A stretch of DNA of 42,312 nucleotides from Marinosulfonomonas sp. (lineage in GTDB: Bacteria > Pseudomonadota > Alphaproteobacteria > Rhodobacterales > Rhodobacteraceae): the NCBI GenBank assembly GCA_015488685.1, contig WFNH01000083.1:1-42312 (forward strand). The letters run 5' to 3'. Positions 5,797-14,109 of the stretch are shown piece by piece (positions within the stretch are counted from its first letter, which is position 1; each line of letters starts with the position of its first letter). The position numbers and the translations under genes were made by a program. The notes under the pieces were generated by a model. It was not told where the DNA came from. It was given only the letters and a program-made list of their open reading frames with translations, and ran no database searches.

Positions 5797-7227
5797 ATGA
5801 AAGATTGCTGTAGCGACAAAAAATCGGATGGCGGGTTTGACCTGCTGGTCATCGGGGCGGGGTCTGCCGGATTTTCCGCTGCCATCACCGCAGCCGAGGA
5901 CGGAGCCAATGTTGCCTTGGTCGGGCATGGCACCATTGGCGGGACATGCGTCAATGTCGGTTGCGTGCCTTCAAAGGCGATGATCCGTGCGGTCGAAATC
6001 ATGCATTCCGCCACAGCGGCCAGCCGGTTTGACGGGATTAAAGCGACGGCAAAAGTAACCGACTGGGCCGCCATTGTGCGCCAGAAACAGGCGCTGGTCG
6101 ATGACCTGCGGGCCGCCAAATACATCGACATTCTGCCGAACTATGATGCTGTGACCTATATCGAGGGGGTTGCCCGCTTTCAGGCCGACGGCACAGTTTC
6201 GGTCAATGGTCAGGGGATCAAGGCGGGCAAGGTGATCATCGCCACAGGCTCGCGCCCGCATGTGCCCGATATTGCCGGTCTGGATGGCATCGACTGGCTG
6301 GACAGCACCACTGCGCTGGAGCTTGAGACCCTGCCGCAATCGCTGATGATCATGGGCGGCGGATACATCGGCGTGGAGCTGGCCCAGATATTCGCGCGGG
6401 CGGGGGTGAAAGTGACCATTGTCACCCGTCACGGACTGTTGCCGAATGCCGAGCCGGAAGTCAGCACCGCGTTGATCGGCTATTTCGCAGACGAAGGGAT
6501 TACAGTTCTGGACGGGCTGACATATGACAGGTTCGGGCAAACGGGCGGGCAGGTCACGTTGCAAACCACACAGGCGGGGAAACCGCTTGCCGTGACAGCC
6601 GAACGCCTGTTGCTGACCACAGGGCGCGTGCCCAACACCGATGCTTTGGCGCTGGATATGGCGGGGATAAAGACCGACCCGCGCGGCGGCATCGTGACCG
6701 ATACACAGATGCGCAGTAGCCTTGCCCATGTCTATGCCGCAGGGGATGTAACCGGGCGGGACCAGTTTGTATATATGGCAGCTTACGGGGCTAAAATAGC
6801 CGCCAAAAACGCGGTCCTTGATGCGGGGCTGACCTATGACAATTCAACCATGCCCGCCGTGGTATTTTCCGACCCGCAAGTCGCCAGCGTCGGCCTGACC
6901 CAAACGGCGGCAGAGGCACAAGGTATCGAGACCGTCACCTCGGTACTACCGCTGGAACATGTCCCGCGCGCCCTGGCTGCACGCGATACACGCGGGTTGA
7001 TCAAACTGGTCGCGGACAAAGGCAGCAAGAAACTGTTGGGCGCACATATTTTGGCACCGGAAGGGGCGGACAGTATCCAGACTGTAGCAATGGCGCTGAA
7101 GGCAGGGATGACCTATGACGACCTTGGCGCGACGATCTTTCCATATCTGACAACGGTTGAAGGGCTGAAACTGGCCGCGCAGACCTTTGAAAAGGATGTG
7201 GCAAAGCTGAGTTGTTGCGCCGGATAA
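5797..7227 (+). CDS. merA: Mercuric reductase MerA, short form without NmerA domain
   Basis: Cytoplasmic FAD flavoprotein that reduces Hg(II) to volatile Hg(0) with NADPH. The 476-residue chain has the FAD-binding motif LLVIGAGSAGF at residues 16-26, the redox-active disulfide motif GGTCVNVGCVPSK (C51, C56), an NAD(P)-binding stretch MIMGGGYIGVELAQ, the second FAD motif VYAAGDVTG, and the C-terminal vicinal pair C473-C474 (LSCCAG) that receives Hg(II). The usual N-terminal HMA domain (NmerA) is absent. In its place the protein begins MKDCCSDKK, with a cysteine pair that might serve a reduced metal-delivery role (inference). The longer open frame upstream overlaps merF and is not used. Confidence 0.95.
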   Translation: MKDCCSDKKSDGGFDLLVIGAGSAGFSAAITAAEDGANVALVGHGTIGGTCVNVGCVPSKAMIRAVEIMHSATAASRFDGIKATAKVTDWAAIVRQKQALVDDLRAAKYIDILPNYDAVTYIEGVARFQADGTVSVNGQGIKAGKVIIATGSRPHVPDIAGLDGIDWLDSTTALELETLPQSLMIMGGGYIGVELAQIFARAGVKVTIVTRHGLLPNAEPEVSTALIGYFADEGITVLDGLTYDRFGQTGGQVTLQTTQAGKPLAVTAERLLLTTGRVPNTDALALDMAGIKTDPRGGIVTDTQMRSSLAHVYAAGDVTGRDQFVYMAAYGAKIAAKNAVLDAGLTYDNSTMPAVVFSDPQVASVGLTQTAAEAQGIETVTSVLPLEHVPRALAARDTRGLIKLVADKGSKKLLGAHILAPEGADSIQTVAMALKAGMTYDDLGATIFPYLTTVEGLKLAAQTFEKDVAKLSCCAG

Positions 7228-7235
7228 CAGCAGGC

Positions 7236-7303
7236 TATCCCGCCTTCTCCATCTCCCACAGCGCGGCCGCTGCATCATTTTTCGTGCCGTATCATATTGT
7301 TCC
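7236..7303 (-). pseudogene. Degenerate copy of the phosphagen kinase 3' end
   Basis: On the minus strand this segment encodes DAAAALWEMEKAG followed by a stop. It matches the C-terminus GAAKLWEMEKAG of the intact kinase gene ending at 8000. A 22-bp stretch is identical (7239-7260 against 8004-8025) and similarity decays further upstream, with indels and a stop codon. The fragment is only about 65 bp and has no start. It lies nine bases after merA and directly next to repeat copy 2. Confidence 0.6.
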
Positions 7304-7307
7304 CGAG

Positions 7308-7400
7308 CAGATTCGATATGGCGCACACCGATTACGCTCACTGCCTGCCGACTTGAGCGGTGTCAGGGTAGCAAAAATGGGGGCTGGGTGGCAAATAGGA
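7308..7400 (-). repeat. Structured repeat element, copy 2
   Basis: Second copy of the element found at 3989-4080, in the same orientation. The core 7315-7360 differs by one base (A4004 to G7323). The hairpin arms CGCTCA/TGAGCG (7335-7359) are fully kept. In the minus direction it is followed not by a methyltransferase gene but by the kinase 3' fragment. The rest of 7228-7478 holds nothing else that I recognise. Confidence 0.6.
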
Positions 7401-7478
7401 TATTGGCAGTTATCCAGGTTTGCAGTGTGGGACTAAGATGCTGTTCACTATAAGCAATGAACAATTTTAGGGCCCTAC

Positions 7479-7910
7479 CTACTCAGCTTCGTCCTCACTC
7501 ATCTCAGCTCCATAGATATCAAGATCAAGCGCAATCCCTCGCGCGCCAAGCAACATCATTGTAGATCGTGAGATCATTAGCCCTTCGTTGAAACGCCTCA
7601 TGAAAAGCCCGCAAAAAATGCGCACATGAAATTCACTGGAAATTTGAAGCCAAACGGATGTGTCCGCGACGGCTCCTTCCAATAATTTTTCAATCTGCGC
7701 ATCAAGATTTCCGGGCGTTACGCGTTCTGATTTCAACACCCAAGCTCCAAAACCCGCGATCCGAATTCCTTTACCATTTCGGAGCGGCACTTCTTCGCCC
7801 TTTCGGTAAGAAAAAGTCGGTTTCTTGCCTATCAGGCGGGTTATTTTGACGGGGTCAAGGGTGTCTCCGGTAATATTAATTGACGCTGCTGTTTTACTTA
7901 TACACGACAT
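7479..7910 (-). CDS. DUF4279 domain-containing protein
   Basis: A 143-residue soluble protein. The pattern SINITGDTLDPVKITRLIGKK near the N-terminus, WVLKSERVTPGNLDAQIEKLL in the middle, and FNEGLMISRSTMMLLGARGI and LDLDIYGAE near the C-terminus fit DUF4279, a family of unknown function often found in scattered accessory contexts. The ATG at 7910 has AAGGGATTGGA upstream. It is more AT-rich than its neighbours, suggesting acquisition. It separates the intact kinase gene from repeat copy 2. Confidence 0.72.
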   Translation of the reverse strand: MSCISKTAASINITGDTLDPVKITRLIGKKPTFSYRKGEEVPLRNGKGIRIAGFGAWVLKSERVTPGNLDAQIEKLLEGAVADTSVWLQISSEFHVRIFCGLFMRRFNEGLMISRSTMMLLGARGIALDLDIYGAEMSEDEAE

Positions 7911-7999
7911 TCCAATCCCTTACAGAACGATGTAATAGCGTTAATATTAAGCTCTGGAAACGCGAAAGCAATGGGCTCAAAGCAGATATACTCCACCCC

Positions 8000-9091
8000 T
8001 TACCCCGCCTTCTCCATCTCCCACAACTTCGCCGCCCCGTCATACAGCCGCCGCATGATCTGCATTTCCGACACCCCCAGCCGTGCCGAGGGGGATACAT
8101 CGACCAACCCGTCCGCACCCGCATCCGAGTGCTCGCCCCCTGCGCCGCGCACGGCCAGGCCAAGGTCTTTGGCGGCATTGGTTACGGTCGACAGATCAGT
8201 GCCACCCTTGGTCACCTTGGGCAGTTTCATATGCAGGCTGGCTCGCATACCCGCGCCCAGATTGGTCGGGCACGAGGCAATCGCGCCGTATTTGTCGGAC
8301 ATGGCGAATTCGGACAGCAGCCCTTGCAGCACCGTCAGCCCCGCGTGCAACCGGTCAAACAGCGCGTTCAAGTTGCCGCCCTTTTGCATCGCCATGATGC
8401 GCAGGTGGTCTTCTTCGCCAACCCAGACCAGAAAGTCCTCGGCGTCCGAAACATACATGCCGCGCCCATAGGGCCAATCGCCGGAAATCCCCGCGACGTT
8501 CAGGAACCGGTCGTTGCTCATGTCCTTGAACATCTGGTGGGCGGCAACGCGGCGGTCGTATTCTTCCGCACTGATCTCGTGCGGTGAACCGGGGGTGATC
8601 GACAGGTATTGCCCGCCAAAGGCGGGGTTTTCTGCCAGTTTGGCAAAAGCATCGGCGGCAAGGGTTTCAAACGCCACCCGCTGATCCCGGTTCATAGCGC
8701 CGGGCAAGGGGAACGTCGCCGCGTTACGCGCCACCCGCACCCGCATGGAAACATCTTTCAGCGCCGGATCAATCGTACCCAGATCACAAGCCGCCTGCGT
8801 GGTGTCCCAATCATGTGGCTGGGTAATCGGGGTATCATCGGGGATGCCATGAAAATCGCGGATCAGCTTGTCAAAGAAGGGCGCGAAATCGGCGTAGTCC
8901 TGCGGGTCCATCGCATAGGCCCCCATCGAGCTGTCGGGGTTGGCAATGCCTGACGCGATGATCTTTAACAGGCGTTGTTGCAGAGCGGGTTCCAGAGCAC
9001 GGAAATAGTCCATGTCGAAATGCCGCGCCATCAGGTTGTTGGGGTGGGATTTTTTGATTTTGGCGATCTGGGCGATTGAGTCATGTTTCAT
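8000..9091 (-). CDS. Phosphagen (guanidino) kinase, arginine/taurocyamine kinase-like
   Basis: Transfers phosphate reversibly between ATP and a guanidino compound such as arginine, as an energy buffer. Such enzymes are common in animals and sporadic in bacteria. The 363-residue chain has the arginine-kinase-like N-terminal domain (SSMGAYAMDPQDYADF near residue 55), SMRVR at 115-119, WVGEEDHLRIM with the catalytic acidic residues, SCPTNLGAGMR with the reactive cysteine at about 274, RGAGGEH with Arg 315 and Glu 320, and SPSARLGVSEMQIMRRLYDG. All major catalytic positions appear present. The ATG at 9091 has GAGAGGGAT upstream and overlaps the end of the preceding membrane-protein gene by 11 bases. 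Substrate specificity cannot be fixed from sequence alone. Confidence 0.9.
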   Translation of the reverse strand: MKHDSIAQIAKIKKSHPNNLMARHFDMDYFRALEPALQQRLLKIIASGIANPDSSMGAYAMDPQDYADFAPFFDKLIRDFHGIPDDTPITQPHDWDTTQAACDLGTIDPALKDVSMRVRVARNAATFPLPGAMNRDQRVAFETLAADAFAKLAENPAFGGQYLSITPGSPHEISAEEYDRRVAAHQMFKDMSNDRFLNVAGISGDWPYGRGMYVSDAEDFLVWVGEEDHLRIMAMQKGGNLNALFDRLHAGLTVLQGLLSEFAMSDKYGAIASCPTNLGAGMRASLHMKLPKVTKGGTDLSTVTNAAKDLGLAVRGAGGEHSDAGADGLVDVSPSARLGVSEMQIMRRLYDGAAKLWEMEKAG

Positions 9092-9827
9092 GGTTTGTAT
9101 CCCTCTCTTCGGTCCGAGCTTCAGCACTTTGATACGCCATACTTAGCGCGGAAACTGATAACAAAATCCCACAGACGTTAATGCTGTATGCAAGCACAGA
9201 GAGAGGGATATTAACAGAAGCGCTTTCAACATCTATTCCTGATTTGGCAAGATAGTACGTCAAAAAACCAACACCACCACCCCCAAAAAGAACAAATGCA
9301 AGAGGCCCGACAATCAAACGCCCTAGCGTTTTCCAGAAACTGCTTTTCCCGCGCTTCCAAGCAGCCTTAAGGCTTCGATCACCCCCGATCGCCGCAGCGG
9401 GAAACACTGTTCCAAATAAGGAAAGAAGAACTCCATATACGATTATTGCTGGCATCAATGCAATTAAGACCGACAGCAAAATATGCCCTCTGTCCTTCAA
9501 GGCGATTTCGCCGATTAAAATATACAGCAGATAGGTAAATATACCTAGCAGAGCCATGAAAACCACCAACCCAATTACGGATACAAGGATAAAAGAAATC
9601 ATTGGAGGTTTTCGCACACTCGCCTCTTGTCGTTTATACAGATCGCCCAATCCGTAATGCTCGTTTAGCAAAATCATCCGGTGTGTGTAGAGAGCCAGTA
9701 TTGTCACAGCAATAAAACTCGCAGCAGGATTGATTTTAACAAACCGCTCTACCACGACAAGCAACACAACGTAAAAAGCAAAGAGAGCAACGTTCTTTTT
9801 TAGTGTTTGATATGCGATTTTATACAA
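9081..9827 (-). CDS. Multi-pass membrane protein of unknown function
   Basis: A 248-residue protein with about six hydrophobic segments: near residues 13-25, 36-48, 76-110, 118-150, 170-192 and 207-232. It has a glycine-rich stretch FVLFGGGGVGF and no recognised catalytic motif. The frame appears to begin with TTG at 9827, because a stop lies two codons further upstream and no ATG occurs before the first membrane segment; the start is therefore uncertain. Its 3' end overlaps the phosphagen kinase start by 11 bases, so the two are probably co-translated and may be functionally linked. Its codons are more AT-rich than the adjacent trpA. Confidence 0.65.
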   Translation of the reverse strand: MYKIAYQTLKKNVALFAFYVVLLVVVERFVKINPAASFIAVTILALYTHRMILLNEHYGLGDLYKRQEASVRKPPMISFILVSVIGLVVFMALLGIFTYLLYILIGEIALKDRGHILLSVLIALMPAIIVYGVLLSLFGTVFPAAAIGGDRSLKAAWKRGKSSFWKTLGRLIVGPLAFVLFGGGGVGFLTYYLAKSGIDVESASVNIPLSVLAYSINVCGILLSVSALSMAYQSAEARTEERDTNHET

Positions 9828-9838
9828 AATTTACACCA

Positions 9839-10630
9839 TTAGGCCCGATGCGCCCCGTCCGCCAGTGTTTTCACAAACGCCAGCACATCGGCCACGCTAT
9901 CGCCCGCCGCAATCCGGCTGACGATGGCCGAGCCAACGACGGCCCCGTCCGCCACCTTGGCCACCGCTTCGGCCTTGTCCGGTGTGTTGATGCCAAAGCC
10001 GACAATTACCGGAATATCGGTCTTGGCCTTGATCCGTGCCACTTCGGGCCCAACATCGGCGGCTTCGGCTTCGGCCGCACCGGTGATGCCGTTGATCGAA
10101 ACGTAATATAGGAATCCGGATGTATTTTGCAGCACCTTGGGCAGGCGCGCATCATCAGTGGTCGGGGTCGCCAGACGGATGAAGTTCAACCCCGCCGCCT
10201 GCGCCGGAATGCACAACTCGCTGTCCTCTTCCGGCGGCAGGTCCACCACGATCATCCCGTCGATCCCTGCCTCTTTGGCGTCCACCAGAAACCGGTCCAC
10301 CCCGCGATTGTAGATCGGGTTGTAATAGCCCATCAGCACAATCGGCGTGGTATCATCGGTTTTGCGAAATTCCCGCGCCATGTCCAACGTGCGTTGCAAG
10401 GTCATCCCTGCGGCCAGCGCCCGTTGACCGGCCAGCTGGATCGTCGGGCCATCGGCCATCGGATCGGTAAAGGGCAGACCCAGTTCGATCACATCCACCC
10501 CCGCCGCAGGCAGGCCTTTGGCGATTTCCAGAGAGGTGTCAAAATCCGGATCCCCCGCCATGATGTAGGACACAAAGGCCTTTTTACCTTTGGCTTGCAG
10601 TTCGGCGAATTTGCGATCGATCCGTGTCAT
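9839..10630 (-). CDS. trpA: Tryptophan synthase alpha subunit
   Basis: Cleaves indole-3-glycerol phosphate to indole and glyceraldehyde 3-phosphate; indole passes to TrpB. The 263-residue TIM barrel has the catalytic residues in [16 protein letters not shown] (Glu 49, Asp 60), the YYNPIYNRG segment, VVDLPPEE, and the phosphate-binding GFGINTPD and GAVVGSAIV motifs. Length and motifs are standard. trpB is not adjacent: the next gene upstream is a lipid A deacylase-like gene and downstream is the membrane-protein gene, 11 bases away. Confidence 0.96.
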   Translation of the reverse strand: MTRIDRKFAELQAKGKKAFVSYIMAGDPDFDTSLEIAKGLPAAGVDVIELGLPFTDPMADGPTIQLAGQRALAAGMTLQRTLDMAREFRKTDDTTPIVLMGYYNPIYNRGVDRFLVDAKEAGIDGMIVVDLPPEEDSELCIPAQAAGLNFIRLATPTTDDARLPKVLQNTSGFLYYVSINGITGAAEAEAADVGPEVARIKAKTDIPVIVGFGINTPDKAEAVAKVADGAVVGSAIVSRIAAGDSVADVLAFVKTLADGAHRA

Positions 10631-10720
10631 CAGGGCATCCCTTATATTGAATACGCCCTGATGTGCCCAAATTCCCGCCGAATTGCAATCCTTCAGCGGG
10701 GCTTGCCAGATGGTATGGGG

Positions 10721-11209
10721 CTAAAACCTGTGGTGATAACGTAACAAAACCCCGTTCACCCCCGGATTTTGCGACGCGGTCGAGGCATTGGATTTGTGCA
10801 TTACGGCCAAAGAAATGCTGTCGCCCGAGTTCAATTCATATCCCAGTCCCAGCAAAGAACGAATTTCAAACGGGCTGCCAAGATCATTGTTTGTACTGGA
10901 TTCGTTGAAATACCCAGGCGCAATGCTGCCCTCGGCATACCAGCGATTGTCAAAATCATACACGCCCGAAACCCCAACACCAATAAAGAAGTCGCCTGTG
11001 GCATGGGCCGATATCACCCCCATATATCGCAGACTGAATCGGTTACGTGTATAGAAAGGGTCACTATGCAATTCAAAAGATGCTATAGACCCGCTATTCG
11101 AGTTCACATCATGGAATTGACTGGTGCCAGCACCAAGGACCCATTCTCTTGCCGATACACCGGTGGCAATGGATATAACAAATGCTGAAACTACTATAAG
11201 CGTCCTCAT
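10721..11209 (-). CDS. Acyloxyacyl hydrolase (PagL-like lipid A 3-O-deacylase)
   Basis: Outer-membrane beta-barrel enzyme that removes the 3-O acyl chain of lipid A. The 162-residue precursor has a signal peptide (MRTLIVVSAFVISIATGVSA, cut after Ala 20), alternating beta-strand character, and the family's C-terminal active-site pattern: AVMHKSNAS with His 138 and Ser 140, then NPGVNGVLLRYHHRF ending in the aromatic residue typical of outer-membrane proteins. The family identity rests on the HxSNA...NPG pattern. Substrate in this organism is inferred. Confidence 0.8.
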   Translation of the reverse strand: MRTLIVVSAFVISIATGVSAREWVLGAGTSQFHDVNSNSGSIASFELHSDPFYTRNRFSLRYMGVISAHATGDFFIGVGVSGVYDFDNRWYAEGSIAPGYFNESSTNNDLGSPFEIRSLLGLGYELNSGDSISLAVMHKSNASTASQNPGVNGVLLRYHHRF

Positions 11210-11556
11210 GGAATCCTCCCGAGTTATGCATGTACCTTCAGCCTATAAGGCCGCAATCCAGCAGACAATCCACCCTACCTCGAATGTGTTGACGGGTGAT
11301 TTTCCGTTATTAACAAGTGAGTTACCAGACTGTGATCGATACCGGATGCATGAAGCGAATTGTTGATATCCTAGGGTGAAAGAAGGAAAATAGATTTGTG
11401 TAATGGATCCGATCTCCATTTTCTCTGCTACCAACAATACGATGAAATGCAATAGAAATGTTACTTCAGTAGAACCTTCGCTGTGGAGGGCTTGATGTAA
11501 TAGTAATTTCCTTCAAAAATGTTCGAAGTTACCAACAACTAGTAGAAGGTATCTGG
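11210..11556. other. Intergenic region of about 350 bp, nothing recognised
   Basis: An AT-rich gap between the divergent PagL-like gene and the small hypothetical gene. It must hold both promoters. I see no tRNA, clear terminator, extended repeat or convincing protein. Confidence 0.5.
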
Positions 11557-11880
11557 ATGAATAAAGAAGAACACAAACAAGTAGCTCTCTCGGAAATAAG
11601 ATCGCTGTTGGGAGTGCCAGCTGGCGAAGATAGCGTTTCGCTATTTATTGACCATCACTTAGAAGAACTTGAGCCTGAATATTTCGTAGAAACATACGGC
11701 ACGGCATCTCCCGAGGCATCGCAAATAATCGATTCATTGGTCTTTGTTGATGCTTGGAGTTCGGAGGATGACGGTAATATAGATGTCTTTGACTTTAGCT
11801 TGCCGGGGAATGTGACCAACTATCTTATCTCGGTGCGGTTTTCTGGCGATAAAGTTGAAGAAATCTCGATGGAAAGTTAG
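11557..11880 (+). CDS. Small acidic hypothetical protein (possibly DUF2004-like)
   Basis: A 107-residue acidic protein (MNKEEHKQVALSEIRSLLGV) with no signal peptide or membrane segment. The C-terminal run NYLISVRFSGDKVEEISMES resembles the end of DUF2004-type proteins, but the match is weak. Its codon usage is distinctly AT-richer than that of ychF and trpA, as is the flanking DNA, so it may be a recently acquired gene. No function can be assigned. Confidence 0.55.
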   Translation: MNKEEHKQVALSEIRSLLGVPAGEDSVSLFIDHHLEELEPEYFVETYGTASPEASQIIDSLVFVDAWSSEDDGNIDVFDFSLPGNVTNYLISVRFSGDKVEEISMES

Positions 11881-12112
11881 GATTCTGAACTGAAAAGGCG
11901 TAATTGCGGTCAATCAGTCTTCTAGCTTTTCTGCCAATCTTTGCACCACAACAAAAGACTACATATCCGGTGAGGCCAATACCTTGATGAAAACACCAAC
12001 CACCCGCGACATTCCAAAAGCCACCAAACCAACCACCCCATAACCCCCGCTGGCTTGCGTCTGTTTGCCTGACCGACTAGAAGCAGCGGGAAACTGGATC
12101 AAGGATCAAACC

Positions 12113-13210
12113 ATGGGCTTTAAGATGGGTATCGTGGGCTTGCCGAATGTCGGCAAATCCACATTGTTTAACGCGCTGACAAAAACCGCCGCCGCGCAGG
12201 CTGCGAATTTTCCGTTCTGCACGATTGAACCCAATGTCGGCGAAGTGGCCGTGCCCGACGCGCGGCTGGACAAGCTGGCCGAAGTGGCCGGCTCCAAACA
12301 GATCCTGCCCACCCGCATGACATTCGTTGATATCGCGGGGCTGGTCAAAGGTGCGTCCAAGGGTGAAGGGCTGGGCAACCAGTTTCTGGCCAACATCCGC
12401 GAGGTGGACGCGATTGCCCATGTGCTGCGTTGTTTTGAAGACGGCGATGTCACCCATGTCGAGGGGCGCGTTGATCCGGTGGCCGATGCTGCCACGATCG
12501 AAACCGAACTGATGCTGGCCGATATGGAATCGATTGAAAAGCGCCTGCAAGGGCTGGTGCGCAAGGTGCGTGGCGGCGACAAGGACGCGGTGCAGCAGGA
12601 ACGCCTGCTAAAGGACGCGCTGGCGATGCTGGAAAACGGCAAACCCGCCCGTCTGGTTGATGTGGACGAAGAAGATGCCAAAGCGTGGAAAATGCTGCAA
12701 CTGCTGACCACCAAACCGATCCTTTATGTTTGCAACGTTGAAGAGGATGCCTCGGCCAAGGGCAATGCCCATTCCGCTGCCGTGGCCGAAATGGCCGCCA
12801 GTGAGGGCAACGCGCATGTGATCATTTCTGCCGCAATTGAAGAGGAAATCAGCCAACTGGAGCCGGAAGAAGCCGAAATGTTTCTATCCGAAATGGGGCT
12901 GGAAGAACCGGGTCTGGATCGTCTGATCCGCGCCGGCTACGAATTGCTGCATCTGGAAACCTATTTCACCGTCGGCCCCAAAGAGGCCCGCGCCTGGACC
13001 ATCAAGCAAGGCACCCTTGCCCCGCAGGCCGCAGGCGTGATCCACGGCGATTTTGAACGCGGCTTCATTCGTGCCGAAACCATCGCCTATGAGGATTTTG
13101 TCACCCTGGGTGGTGAAGTTGGTGCCAAAGAGGCCGGTAAAATGCGGGTCGAGGGTAAAACCTATGAAGTGCAGGACGGTGACGTGATGCACTTTTTGCA
13201 CAGCAGCTGA
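12113..13210 (+). CDS. ychF: Redox-regulated P-loop ATPase YchF (OLA1/Obg-related)
   Basis: Ribosome-associated TRAFAC-class ATPase implicated in translation and oxidative-stress response. The 365-residue protein has the P-loop GLPNVGKS at residues 9-16, the NFPFCTIEPNVG switch region, DIAGLVKGASKGEGLGNQFL as the G3 region, a coiled-coil insertion around residues 125-185, NVEED near the nucleotide-specificity position, and a C-terminal TGS domain (YFTVGPKEARAW...GDVMHFLHSS). The ATG at 12113 has AAGGA upstream and gives the normal family length; a longer frame to 12065 lacks family similarity. A strong hairpin follows the stop. Confidence 0.95.
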   Translation: MGFKMGIVGLPNVGKSTLFNALTKTAAAQAANFPFCTIEPNVGEVAVPDARLDKLAEVAGSKQILPTRMTFVDIAGLVKGASKGEGLGNQFLANIREVDAIAHVLRCFEDGDVTHVEGRVDPVADAATIETELMLADMESIEKRLQGLVRKVRGGDKDAVQQERLLKDALAMLENGKPARLVDVDEEDAKAWKMLQLLTTKPILYVCNVEEDASAKGNAHSAAVAEMAASEGNAHVIISAAIEEEISQLEPEEAEMFLSEMGLEEPGLDRLIRAGYELLHLETYFTVGPKEARAWTIKQGTLAPQAAGVIHGDFERGFIRAETIAYEDFVTLGGEVGAKEAGKMRVEGKTYEVQDGDVMHFLHSS

Positions 13211-13218
13211 GTTTATAC

Positions 13219-13258
13219 GCCTGCCCCGTATCAATATCGGGGCAGGCATCTCATTTTG
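13219..13258. terminator. Terminator hairpin between convergent ychF and outer-membrane gene
   Basis: Ten-base-pair arms GCCTGCCCCG (13219-13228) and CGGGGCAGGC (13238-13247) with a 9-nt loop, followed by a short T-rich stretch. It lies between two converging genes and could serve both. Confidence 0.75.
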
Positions 13259-13261
13259 AAT

Positions 13262-13882
13262 TCAGAACCGTTTTGACAGGCCTATACGGACAATATCGCT
13301 GTTAAATTCGGATATATAATCAATATCCGCCTGATAGGTTTCCTTGCCAAAATCCGTGTGCATATACTCGACACGGTAATTCCACGGGCTGGAACGCCAT
13401 TTTCCTTCGATCCCTAGCCCGGCCACCCAGCCGGTTGCTGTATTGGTATCGGGAAATGCCGTTCCGGCGCTGTTGGTGGTTGAAAATTCCATCCTTGCGG
13501 CAGCAACACCGCCGGTTAAATACAGCAAGGTACGCCCGCTTTCGACCCCGACACGCCCGCGCAGTGTGGCCAGCGCGCTGATCTCGGCCTTACAGGTCCA
13601 GGTTGGATTGCCACATGGTTGGGACGCATCCAGTCGGCCTAACGACAAATCCCCTTCGACCCCGTATACAATCCGGCCTTTACTTCCATTCCAGCCAATT
13701 AACCCGCCAACAACAGCACCGTTAATATTATCGACCCCCGCTGTCCGGTTAATATGGGTCATATCTCCGTTGCCAGACCCCAAGGTCAGACCCCAATACC
13801 TACCGTCAAAGGTTGATTGTGCGTATAAAGACGAGGCTGACAGCAAACCAAATCCAAGGGCTGCTATACCAAATTTCCACAT
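13262..13882 (-). CDS. Outer-membrane beta-barrel protein (Omp25/31-like porin family)
   Basis: A 206-residue precursor with a signal peptide (MWKFGIAALGFGLLSASSLY, cut near YAQS) followed by repeated amphipathic strands: FDGRYWGLTLGSG, AVVGGLIGWN, YGVEGDLSLG, LATLRGRVGVESG, LLYLTGGVAAAR, WRVEYMHTDFG-like strands and a terminal IVRIGLSKRF ending in Phe. This is the usual pattern of Omp25/Omp31-type barrels of alphaproteobacteria. Two cysteines (CGNPTWTC) may form a loop disulfide. A structural or surface role is inferred. Confidence 0.8.
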   Translation of the reverse strand: MWKFGIAALGFGLLSASSLYAQSTFDGRYWGLTLGSGNGDMTHINRTAGVDNINGAVVGGLIGWNGSKGRIVYGVEGDLSLGRLDASQPCGNPTWTCKAEISALATLRGRVGVESGRTLLYLTGGVAAARMEFSTTNSAGTAFPDTNTATGWVAGLGIEGKWRSSPWNYRVEYMHTDFGKETYQADIDYISEFNSDIVRIGLSKRF

Positions 13883-14109
13883 TGTTCCAATTCCCTACTT
13901 CTAATATTTCCACCGGATCACCGGCCTTGGAAATTTAGCATTTATGCCAAAAATTGAATATGATTGAAATCAAAAACCGGTGAATTATTGCATCAAATTC
14001 CCGGGCAATTCTTTTATTAATCGCTTTGCGACAATAACGCCGTTGTTTGCGCGCTTTGGCTCGCCTATCAATCATCCTGAAAAGATGTGATCACCAAAGG
14101 GGACTCCCG

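Noticed and set aside
5971-6729. Minus-strand frame within merA
   Set aside because: It is antisense to a clear mercuric reductase; no independent evidence.
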